From Mytilus trossulus (Eukaryota; Mollusca; Bivalvia; Mytilida; Mytilidae): a stretch of DNA of 64,000 nt. Within the stretch, counting starts at the first letter, position 1; every line of letters starts with the position of its first letter. The notes beneath the pieces were generated by a model. That model had not been told where the DNA came from. It made no database searches and was given only the letters and a program-made list of their open reading frames with translations. Of this stretch, positions 32,026 to 42,000 are shown in pieces. The stretch covers positions 25,209,930 through 25,273,929 of the forward strand of contig NC_086376.1 of the NCBI RefSeq assembly GCF_036588685.1, written 5' to 3'. Both the position numbers and the translations under genes were made by a program.

Positions 32026-33822
32026 TGTAATGCTGGCCTCCCCCTTTTTACCCACATATTTTGTGTGTATTGTTCTTAAACCTAATAAGGTGGAATAATT
32101 GCTAGTGAGATTTAATAACATGTATTTTAGTTCATATGACTTGAGGATTGTACAATAATTGATTGTTTTGGGTGGTAAAAATATTGTGTCTAGTTCGTAC
32201 AACGTTGTTTTGGTAGCCGGGGCAGAACGGAAGTTTATCTGTACTTCCCACAAGAGCTTGAAATCGGTCTTTTATATAATTCTGGGGGGATAAACAGTTT
32301 GTTGGACAATTATAGCATTGATAAGTATAATAATATTAAGTCCTTTATTTTGTAAGGATAAGGATTTACTTGCGGTGACAACTTAAATTGCCAATTGGTC
32401 ACCGTAGTGTTGATATCGATATTTTGGTTGTTAATTTAGAATAATAACCTTTGTGGTTCAAGTATTATGTTATCCAATAGGTGTAGATATCACCAAGAGT
32501 ATAAAACATGTTGGTTCTAGTTATTATTCCGCTGGAAAACATCTTTATTCTGTGAAAACATCGTGTGTTTACATTCTCAGTTGTTCTGAAGGGAATTTCC
32601 CTAATCAGAAACATGGCTGCTGATTGGTCGTTCGTTAGTAAGAACGTTAGTGATTGGCTGATATTGGTATAAAACTAAAATCAATAACAAAGGGAGGCAG
32701 TCACTAGATAGATTGTTAAGTAGAGTGGTAAATTCAAAAGTATAAAAAGAATGTCCGAAAACACAGTAGATTTAGGAAAAGTTAGTAAATACTAAATTGC
32801 ACCCATTATAGACTTATTGTCATTTATTATATATATATAAATATTTAGTACCCTTATTGGTGCAAATATTTATTGGTGCAAACTTTAGGTGCCAAATCGG
32901 GAGCAAATCCTTGGTGCAAATATTTATTGGTGCAAACTTTAGGTGCCAAATCGGGAGCAAATCCTTGGTGCAAATATTTATTGGTGCAAACTTTAGGTGC
33001 CAAATCGGGAGCAAATCCTTGGTGCAAATATTTAGTGGTGCAAACTTTAGGTGCCAAATGGGAGCAAATCCTTGGTGCAAATATTTATTGGTGCAATTGA
33101 TGGTTTAGGTGTAATTCCTGGGTGTAAATATATTGCTTGGAGCAAATAATGTTTTAGGTGAAAATCCTTGGTGTAAATATTGCTTGGTGCAAATAAATAT
33201 ATAGTTTTGTGCAACTTGTTTTGTTAGGTGAAATTCCTAGGTGACAAACTTTAAGAAAGTCAAGTATTTAATATTTATTACGGAAGCTTTATGGTAGGAA
33301 CGATTTTGTGATTACCTATAAAGAATTGTTGATTGTTGATTGTATTTATTATGTCTTAAGGAATTGAGACTTATTATAAACTGTGGATTAGTGAATCTGG
33401 TTGATTTACTTTAATGTGATCGAGTTTAGCGCTACACATTGGTAGTTTAATAATATTTAGATAGTGACAGAGTAAAGTCTCTGTTTAGGTTAGTTATAGA
33501 TAAGACCAACCATACTAGGAACCGGACTAGGCCAGGAACAGAGCTGTACCACTACCAGTCCAGCATTTTTATAAATAATAATAAAGCATCTAAACTGTTC
33601 TATTTCATGTATTTTATTTCACGAATATTTAGTAAATATACAGTAATAACAAAACAAATATAAAATCAATATCGGTAGAGTGTTTTGGTCGACGGTAAAC
33701 CAACTAGACGTCTACCCTAATATTTTATCCTAATATACATACACACAATAAAAAGATCCCTTTACTTTATGTTCATTGTGTTCTCTGGTGTCCGACTCTA
33801 GCACCCGAGAGGCAGTGTTACA
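32026..33822 (+). repeat. 3' LTR (1797 bp)
   Basis: Same termini as the 5' LTR. It is 49 bp shorter: one 54-bp repeat unit fewer, plus a 5-bp insertion (aacttaaattgcc against aacttgcc) near 32385. Only about six single-base differences from the 5' LTR were noticed by eye. Confidence 0.95.
32859..33096 (+). repeat. 54-bp tandem repeat in the 3' LTR (4 units)
   Basis: Same unit as in the 5' LTR, one copy fewer. The LTRs are identical when an element inserts, so one unit has been gained or lost since insertion, or the two LTR regions recombined. Confidence 0.93.
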
Positions 33823-33960
33823 ATATTTATGTAGCAGAAGCATTCTACTGTTCAATAAATAACAAAAAGTTTACATTTTAACAATTTTGTAAAACTGCTA
33901 TATTTTGGGGCCAAAAATGGGTCTTACTGGACCTGATCCTTTCTCTAGAAAAAGAAAATG
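33823..33960 (-). repeat. Dispersed repeat family E, target of the Ty3/gypsy insertion
   Basis: atatttatgtagcagaagca through ttggggccaaaaatgggtct is the reverse complement of the copy at 145-310. Its missing end lies left of the 5' LTR (gaaaacagccc). Confidence 0.72.
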
Positions 33961-34174
33961 AATTATAAAATTCAGAAACTACATAGAATGAGGTATAGAC
34001 AAATTATCAAATAATATGATTTCTCAATGAATACAATACTTCCCTATGGAATGGTTAGATTGTTCAAAATTTACAAACAGAATATACCATGTATACCATT
34101 GAAGAAGATTTAATACGGGAGTATTTCAGACAATACAGACCATGGTCATTCAAAAACAATTCAAACTTTGGTGA

Positions 34175-34693
34175 TTGTGTACATTTCGAACGCATATTTC
34201 CTATCGAATACTACATATAGACTTAACATTGCCTCATATCTTGATTGGTGACTATGTTGAACGAATCTATCCCATCGAACTAGAGATAAAGGATACAACA
34301 GATACAGTTAAGTCTGCCTCAGATATTAACTTATATCTAGAAACTGACAATGAGGGTCGGTTGAAAACAAAACTCTACGACAAAATATATGATTGCAGCT
34401 GCCTTCCAATTGTGAACTTTCCATTTCTGTGTAGCAACATTCCAGCAGCGCCTGGATACGAAGTATATTTCTCCCAAATGATACGATATTTCCGGGCTTG
34501 TGTTTCCTATCATGATTTCCGTGATAGCGGATTGATGCTCCAAAGGAAGCTATTAAACCAAGAGTTTCAAATGGTGAAGTTGAAATCATCCCGTCGTAAA
34601 TTTTACGGACGCCATCACGAGTTAGTTGACCGTTATGGAATAACTGCTCCACAGATGATATCGGATATTTTCCTTATATTGACTATATTTTAA
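34175..34693 (+). pseudogene. Reverse transcriptase C-terminal remnant (Penelope-like?)
   Basis: 172-codon open segment reading YVERIYPIELEIKDTTDTVK, LYLETDNEGRLKTKLYDK, IVNFPFLCSNIPAAPGYEVY, RKLLNQEFQMVKLKSSRRKF and YGITAPQMISDIF. I recognise this as the part after the RT catalytic box in an element abundant in bivalves; the arrangement resembles Penelope-like elements, but the assignment is uncertain. The catalytic box is absent, so this is a 5'-truncated dead copy. Confidence 0.6.
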
Positions 34694-34811
34694 CTACAAT
34701 CCACTTCCCTTTTCACAACTTATGTGACCTTCCGAGCAACAATGGAATCACAATGTCATGCTTAACTATATTTTACAAATACTTTTAACTGGTATGAAAC
34801 GATTACACGGA

Positions 34812-35060
34812 TAGACTAAAAAAAAAGTAAAATCACAAAAATACTGAACTCAGAGGAAAATCAATTTGGAAAGTCCATAATCACATGGCAAAATCAAAAA
34901 ACAAAACGCATCAAAAACGAATGGACAAGAACTGTCATATTCCTGACTTGGTACAGGCATTTTCAAATGTAGAAAATGGTGGATTAAACCTGGTTCTATA
35001 GCGCTAACCCTCTCACTTTAATAACAGTCTCATCAAATTCCGCTACATTTACATGATGCG
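34812..35060 (-). repeat. Dispersed repeat family D, copy
   Basis: Contains actgaactcagaggaaaatc, caaaacgcatcaaaaacgaa and tattcctgacttggtacagg, the reverse complement of the 6765-6960 copy, extended by ctctcactttaataacagtc. Confidence 0.72.
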
Positions 35061-35130
35061 TTAAATAAACAGTCACAATTAAAAAAAATAGTCAAAATAT
35101 GGGTACATCAGTCATCATCGTATAACAATT

Positions 35131-35656
35131 TTAAAAGGAACAATTTAACAGGACACAAAAACATCTACTATCTACGAACACATGGATTGATTTGAGTGTC
35201 TGACGTCAGAAAAATTATATACGTCACATAAATTTGTCGTTCAATGTGCATACAAACAATTTTAAAATTTACATAGGCAATGTACGCATACAGGGTTAAA
35301 AAATCAAAAGTATGTAAGAATAAATTACAGAAATAGACCGAGATTCAAACTAGTCCAAAAGTTATACATAGAATTTATGAGAATCCAAAACTTTTAAAAG
35401 GAACAATTTAACAGGACACAAAAACATCTACTATCTACGAACACATGGATTGATTTGAGTGTCTGACGTCAGAAAAAAATATATACGTCACATAAATTTT
35501 TCGTTCAATGTGCATACAAACAATTTTAAAATTTACATAGGCAATGTACGCATACAGGGTTAAAAAATCAAAATTATGTAAGAATAAATTACAGAAATAG
35601 ACCGAGATTCAAACTAGTCCAAAAGTTATACATAGAATTTATGAGAATCCAAAAAT
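35131..35656 (+). repeat. 263-bp tandem duplication (2 copies)
   Basis: 35131-35393 and 35394-35656 are almost identical (both contain ttgatttgagtgtctgacgt and ccgagattcaaactagtcca). Only a few substitutions and small indels, so a fairly recent duplication. Confidence 0.9.
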
Positions 35657-36094
35657 AGATAATTCCATTGCGCGTTTGAATGATTTTGACGTTTGTGGTT
35701 CAACGTATATAGTAATTCATAATAGAAATATATCATAATGACATATATAAATAGACCAATATAATACTGGCGGGATCTCTTAAAGTACAGAGTCACGTAA
35801 TAAGAACAAAAGAAATACAGAGAGTCGCATATACAAAACAAACCACCAAAAATGAAAGCCAATACAAACACATTGACGAGATGTATAAGTACTGAGCCAC
35901 GTCAAACGGATATCACATAAAACCATTCAACAGTAAAAGTAATATTAATAATAGAACAAAGACAAATGAAAGAACAATAAAACATGTTGTTAAGATGACA
36001 TACAACATCAGTACGCAGAATCTATACATCAAGACCATCGTGTATTATTTGAGAAGTTGATACGGAATATTTATAAACAAGGTCTTGGTACCTT

Positions 36095-36340
36095 CCGATG
36101 AACTTTTTTTTAGAAAAAGGACGAGACGTTCTTTGACATACCCCTGGTTCATCAACTTTCTACTCAGACACTGATGACGTTTAACAAAGTCTGAGTAGGA
36201 GCTGCAAGCTCTTGAATATCGAATAAGTTTGGAAATATATATCCCATATGCAGGTGAAGTTGGTATATTGCTACTAAGGTTTGGGGGAATTTATAATTTC
36301 AAAATTAAAATCGTCTCGTTTGTCATAGATTCTGGTACTG
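36095..36340 (+). repeat. Dispersed repeat family F, copy
   Basis: aaaggacgagacgttctttg, tgagtaggagctgcaagctc and aggtgaagttggtatattgc match 960-1195 in reverse complement; the first 40 bp also match 1-40. Confidence 0.75.
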
Positions 36341-36649
36341 AGATGACTGTGTAAGTCAAGCAGACAGATGCACAGAGCGTAAAACATTATACCCTTTACT
36401 GTCGTTTGCCCTGTATATAGATGTAAAAAAACATATTTTTTTTAAAGTTAGAAAAGATAAGTCAAAAATAAACTATTATTTTTCTAGTATCTAGCTTCTG
36501 GTAACGGTTCTTAACAATCAAACCTGAACTAATTTGCCACTGTTACGTAGTGTTGTCAATTTGCGATAATTTTTAACATTGTCATATAAGCGGTGTGTTT
36601 AGTTAATCATAAGACAAGGTTCAACTCTCTTTTTGTCTTTAAATACTTT

Positions 36650-36811
36650 AGATATCATGTACAAAGTCAGGAATATGGCAACTGTTATTCAACAGTCCGT
36701 ACATTTTTTTATATATGTTTCTGTTGTTTCTTTGAATTCCTCTTATAGTTGATGTGTATCCCTTAGATTCAGTATGAATCCCGGATTTGTTTTCTCTAAA
36801 TCAATTTTACG
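36650..36811 (+). repeat. Dispersed repeat family D, copy
   Basis: tacaaagtcaggaatatggc and tatagttgatgtgtatccct match the family. Directly abuts the RT-element remnant at 36812. Confidence 0.6.
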
Positions 36812-37195
36812 AACGCCGTCGCTGGTTGACTGGCCGTTATGGAATAACCGTTTCACAGATGATATCGGATATGTTCCTTGTGTCTTAATAACTGCAATAC
36901 CCTTCCCTTTTCACGAATTTGACTACTGAATTAGACTATTTACCGGATTTGAGATAACATAAGCAACACGACGGGTGCCACATATGTAGCAGGATCAGCT
37001 TATCCTTCCGGGGCACCTGAGATCATCCCCAGTTTTGGTGGGGTTCGTGTTGCTTATTCTTTACTCTTCTATGTTTTGTCTTCTGTACTATTATTTGTCT
37101 GTTTGTCTTTTTATTTTAAGCCATTGCGCTGTCAGTTTATGTTTTAATCTATGAGTTTGACTGTACCTCTGGTATCTTTCGTCTCTCTTTTTGAA
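36812..37195 (+). pseudogene. 3' end and trailer of a second copy of the same RT element
   Basis: 36812-36890 encodes the YGRR...YGITVSQMISDMF-like end of the RT protein. Then comes the element's 3' trailer, with acgacgggtgccacatatgt, ccttccggggcacctgagat and ggtggggttcgtgttgctta. The trailer recurs at 11918-12057 (interrupted by the foldback element) and in part at 37690-37800. Confidence 0.55.
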
Positions 37196-37800
37196 GTACA
37201 TCTAGAATGGACTATAAGGGTTGGTTTTTAAAAACAAAACTTTACGATAAAACGGATAATTTGAACTTCCTTTGTAAACTTTTAATTCATGTATAGCAAC
37301 ATTCGTCCAGCGCCTGCTATATCTCCCAGTTGGTATGCAATATTCCAGAGCTTATGTTGCTTATCGTGATTTTTTCGATAGATTATTGCTGTTTATAAGG
37401 AATTTGCTAAACTTATGGTTATTAGAGGTAGATTTGAAGTCATCATTTCTAAAGATTTGCAGGAACCACAACGATTTTGTTGACGCGTTATGGATTATCT
37501 GCACCACAGATGACAGCGGATATGCCAAGTTCCAAAAATGCATCCGAAGCCATTTTCTGGGTTTACCTCCATCGGGAACTCCTAACGCCATTTTTTTATA
37601 CCTCACTTCTTCCTCTTTTGATGGCATCGATTATGATAGTAGGACCTGCGTACCATTCCGGCAGCATCTGAGATCATCTCCATTTTTTTTAGTTTTCTGT
37701 GTAGTTGATTAGTGTGTGTGTTTGCCTTTCCATCGTCTTTCGGTTTTTTTGCCATGGCGTTGACGAGTTATCTTCGTCTTAGGAGTTTGGCGTGTTCCTT
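37196..37800 (+). pseudogene. Third, frame-broken copy of the RT element
   Basis: Follows the previous copy head to tail. Contains LKTKLYDKTDN-like, AYVAYRDFFDR-like, TRYGLSAPQMTADM and LPPSGTPNAIF fragments in different frames, then trailer sequence (ttgccatggcgttgacgagt). Several frameshifts and stops. Confidence 0.55.
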
Positions 37801-37844
37801 TTAAAATAATTCCGCCTCTTTTCATATAAAGTATTAAAAAAAAA

Positions 37845-38130
37845 AGAAGATGTGGTATGATTGCCAATGAGACAACTGTCCACAAGAGACCAAACTGACA
37901 AAGACATTAACAACTATAGGTAACCGTACGGCCTTCAACAATGAGCAAAGCCCATACCGCATAGTCAGTTATAAAAGGCCCCGATAAGACAATGTAAAAC
38001 AATTCAAACGAGAAAACTAACGGCCTTATTTATACAAAGAAAATATGAACGAAATCAAATATGTAACACATAAACAAACGACAACCACTGAATTACAGGC
38101 TCCTGACCATTAGCTGTCAAATTCATGTTC
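37845..38130 (+). repeat. Dispersed repeat family C, best-preserved copy
   Basis: Starts gaagatgtggtatgattgcc, then gtccacaagagaccaaactg, gtacggccttcaacaatgag and cactgaattacaggctcctg. Ends about 800 bp before the TARS1 start. Confidence 0.8.
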
Positions 38131-38880
38131 AACATATTAAATCGTATATCCAAGTCACAAAAAAAAAAATGATTAAACAAAACCATATGTTAGTCGGCAT
38201 TTTATATACCTATATTAGAACGATTTTTGTCGATCTAATCGATCAAAGAAAATTTTTCACCAATGCTTCACTCTCAATGTTTACATTCTATTCCTTGTAA
38301 TAGCTTAATTTGCATGTATTGCATTCGTAACCCACATAAGAAGTAAAATTGAAGTTCATATGAATACGGATTCACACGTAGTCGATTTATTCACTTGTAA
38401 GTAAATAATCAGTCAGCAATGTTTTTGAGTTTATTTTGACAAAAATGGACATAACAGACTGTTCATTACGAAATCTTATTTATAAGTTTAGCTTTTATAA
38501 ATACTTGATACAAATAAAAAAAGAAACGTTTTTAAAATGTTTGTATTCGGATTTTTTGTCACTCGATTTATGTTATGTTTCTGCGAGTTTGAAGTGACTT
38601 AAATATAAGATGGTCAATCTTGAAAGTAAAAACAGGTGTTACGTTGTCAATTCATTAAATATGGCATATTTTGGTAATTAAAGTGAATCCGACTCATATG
38701 GTCTTTGTATAGGAATAAACACATTTTTTCGAAAACAGGTTGTTGGCATGATACAGCTTATGCTCGTGTCATAAGTACAGTTTTAGTTAGTAAGTAAACC
38801 AATTGGTTGCCTTCTGCTGTTTTCTGCTTTTTGGTCGGGTTTTATTAACTTGTACCGAGTACGGGTTGGCGTTCATTTTT
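38131..38880. other. Intergenic sequence upstream of TARS1
   Basis: AT-rich, with no ORF or family repeat recognised. It probably holds the distal promoter of TARS1. Confidence 0.45.
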
Positions 38881-38944
38881 TAACCATAAAACGGATCCGG
38901 AAAAGACAAACCGGAAGCCCTGCGCATTGGAAATAATCAGCAAC
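38881..38944 (+). promoter_or_regulatory. Probable TARS1 promoter/5' UTR with paired ETS-type motifs
   Basis: Two GGAA-core motifs lie just upstream of the proposed start codon: CCGGAA at 38897-38902 and ACCGGAAG at 38910-38917. The second matches the classic ETS-family site common in TATA-less housekeeping promoters. No TATA box is visible next to them. The start codon has an A at -3 (caacATGa), an acceptable animal initiation context. Inference from motif content and position only. Confidence 0.45.
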
Positions 38945-39001
38945 ATGACAGAAAACGTGGAAAAGAAAATGGAAAATATGGATATCTCATCAGAGAAAAA
39001 G
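38945..39001 (+). CDS. TARS1: TARS1 exon 1 (residues 1-19), proposed, GC donor
   Basis: ATG at 38945 opens a 20-codon reading frame rich in Glu, Lys and Met, as at the N-terminus of animal cytosolic ThrRS. It is closed by TGA at 39005-39007, so a splice must occur before that. A GC donor after AAAAAG (39001/39002) joins in phase 0 to exon 2, which is also phase 0 and Lys-rich. An alternative is a weak GT donor at 38957-38958, also phase 0, which would shorten the protein by 15 residues. ETS motifs just upstream support this as the first exon. Confidence 0.6.
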
Positions 39002-42000
39002 GCATGAAGAATTTTTTGTCTCGGCAATAACTTTCTGAATTCCAATGCTTTCAAAATCAATTGCACTTCGTCTGTCGAAGAAGATAGGCTCATCATATAG
39101 CCGATACATGTCAGCCTGGTCATCGGCACTGGTGTGTGAAAAATCCTTCTTGTTTGTGAACGTTCGACACTCTAGGGGTTATTATTTACACAAATCCCCA
39201 ATTTCATACTCTTCTTCATTCATACTGTCAATGTTATTATTTATATACAATGTAAAAAGGCGTACGACATGTCATTGCATCGGCATGTACTAAAAGGTGG
39301 AGTGGAATATTTGAGTGGAGTGGAGTATTTGAGTGGAGTGCTGGAGTTGAGTCATGGAGTGAAAACATGGGAGTTAGAAAATGAATTTGAGTGGAGTAAA
39401 GGATTATGGTTAAATTGTTGACAGGTTTTATTTAAATGTCATCCAAACCCACAATGCATTGAGTAACAACTTAACGTAAACAAAAGTTCATGTTGGATAA
39501 AATTCACCGCAACATCTGACATGGTGTGCTTTTTCACAGTTACTGTGAAAACTATGTACAAAGTTTTTTACCCAAGTTTTGTGGGATTTTTCGACCCTAG
39601 AAAAACCTCTTTATCCCATAAACTTGGGATTACCCCATGTTTCATGACTTGAGTCCAACCTATTGAACAGTTACTCCACTGTTCCAGGTTAGGGGGATTG
39701 TTGGGATCCCTCTAACATGTTTAACCCAGCCTCATTCTGCAAGTATGTGCCTATCCCAAGTCAGGAGAATTATAGAACTTGTTCAATAAATTGCTGATTT
39801 TTAAACTATAGTTTAAGTTTGGCAAGAACTGTACCCCTGAGGAAACCGGATGGACGCCAAATATGTCCATGTCCCTAGCAATATGTTATGCGGGGACAAA
39901 AATAACTTAAAGGAGTCTCATAGATACATAGATCTTTTCCAAACAATCAAATTCATACATATTTCTGATAGCACATACAGAATATTAGTGTCGTGTAACT
40001 TTTTCTGTTGATTGTGTTGTTTATATACGCCCGTTTAAAGTACAGTACAGGTAGGGACTTATTTTTATGGAAGCCTTAATCCATCTAGATGTCAGACTGG
40101 TCGGACAGTTGTCCCAGAGTAATAAACACCTGCTGTGCAATATCCAAGTGGAAGGTCGTAAATCAATCTGAACCAGCTTGCAATTGATTAGAATTAAATT
40201 TTACCTGTACAGATATATTTGTATTTATGGAGAATAGATAAATGATCATAAATGTAAAATATTGCTGTTAAATATATAACATACAAGTTTCCTTTTTTAC
40301 ATGGATTGTGCGTAAATTAATTCACAATTAATTTAAGTTCAGGATTTCGGGATTAACACTATAGTGATCTGGGAATTCTTTTTTTCGCAATGTCGGGATT
40401 TTGATTTATTTAAATTCGGGACCTTGGGACTTCGTGTTTTTAAGCCCAGGATTTCGAGATCCGGACCCTATTTACTCCCTACCCCCAAATGCAGATCAAT
40501 TATATAAATTTAGCATAATGAACAAACACGGAAATCTTAAAATAAACTTATGTCCGGGAAGAATCAATATCTTCTTCTAGTGTTATTATTTGCGTTCTAT
40601 TTTATTGATACATCTCCAACTTTGAAGTTTCTGACAATAAATTGTTTACAGTAAAAAGTAAAAACTACATAGAATCCGCAAGCTACTAAATAATATACAA
40701 GTATTGCTCACTGTAATTATATTTTTTTATCTCGGAACTGACCCAACACAGACTGAATATTAAATACATATTATAGAAATATTTTGCATGTGGCCGCTTC
40801 AAACTAACCCTGGAGACAGCATTCTGCTAATGGATTTATGAGTAAAACAAAAATAACCGTGAGCTTCCAGAAATAGAATACATTTAAAAATATTTATGTT
40901 TGAAATTTTATGCAAATAAATAAGAAACAGATACACAAAAAAAACAAAAAATAAACAACAAAGAACATAGAACAAAAATAATTTTGAGGAACAAATTAGA
41001 AAGTAAATAGCAGTTGAAATATAAAAACCATAATTAAAAAAACAGGCTATTTTTATTAAAACAAAGTTGTCTCCAGTACTTCACCTGTAAAAATATTTTA
41101 TGTCAAAAACGATGTAATCAATAAATTGACTGAGAGGTTAAAATTACAGGTAACCTGATTCTGAAATCAGTGAACAGTAATTCTACCAGCACGGATTAAG
41201 ATGAAAGGACAAATATATTGCCAATCACACCTGGATTTGTTAATTAATGACCATACTACCTACCATAAAAATGTCCGATTATTCATATCCGACTAGACGG
41301 ATTAAGACATCCATAAAAATAAGTCCCTACCCGTACTGTACCTGTAATGGTATACCTCTGTCCGTCTGTCTTCAACATGTTGGAAATTAACTCAAAAAGT
41401 TCTATCCAATTTGCATAAAACTTTGGGGAAATTTTTATATCTATTGACGTGAGCTCCCTTTCATTTTTTAAAGATGTTTGTATTTTATGTTTCTGAGTTG
41501 GTGTTTTTGGTGGGTGGGTCTTTTCACCACCGAACACCGCCGAACACCCCAAAAACCACAAACCACTGAGAAAAACTGTGATATTATACAATAAAACGAT
41601 AAAAACAAATAAGATTACTATCATTTAATCAATTTTCAGATTTTTATGGGCATCATTTTTATGTTAAAATCGATAATTAATATAAGGAAAAACGTCTCCG
41701 GATTCATCACTCCCGATTTCATTGTGGGTGTAATTAAAATAATAAATTTCAAATATATTTATAAATAGTAATCAGTTCAAGTATCCTCGATCTCTGTTCT
41801 CGGTTAGATTTTGATATTTGTCTCTTTTCTTATTATTGGTACAACTATTTCATAGAAGAGATAGGAGAAGAAAAAAATATATTTGAGTTGTCCATGGGGG
41901 GTCTGCGGAGTTCAAAAAGTGGGGTGTTATAGACTCTCCCTTTCTGTGTTGTGTAGATATTTGGACTCTTCATCTTCTGGTTTGTTGAATTAATAACTTA

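Larger units (their letters stand above)
23061..33826 (+). mobile_element. Complete Ty3/gypsy LTR retrotransposon with extra KCTD-type ORF3
   Basis: Element 23065-33822 (10,758 bp) flanked by 4-bp target duplications ATAT (23061-23064, 33823-33826). Order: 5' LTR, tRNA-Leu primer binding site, gag, pol (protease-RT-RNase H-integrase), ORF3, polypurine tract, 3' LTR. The pol order with integrase last defines Ty3/gypsy. By eye the LTRs differ by about six substitutions, one missing 54-bp repeat unit and a 5-bp indel, so insertion is recent. All three ORFs are open. The unoccupied target can be inferred: flanks read aaaacagcccATAT and ATATTTATGTAGCAG, and a related repeat at about 280-310 (reverse strand) reads straight through this junction. 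Confidence 0.95.
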
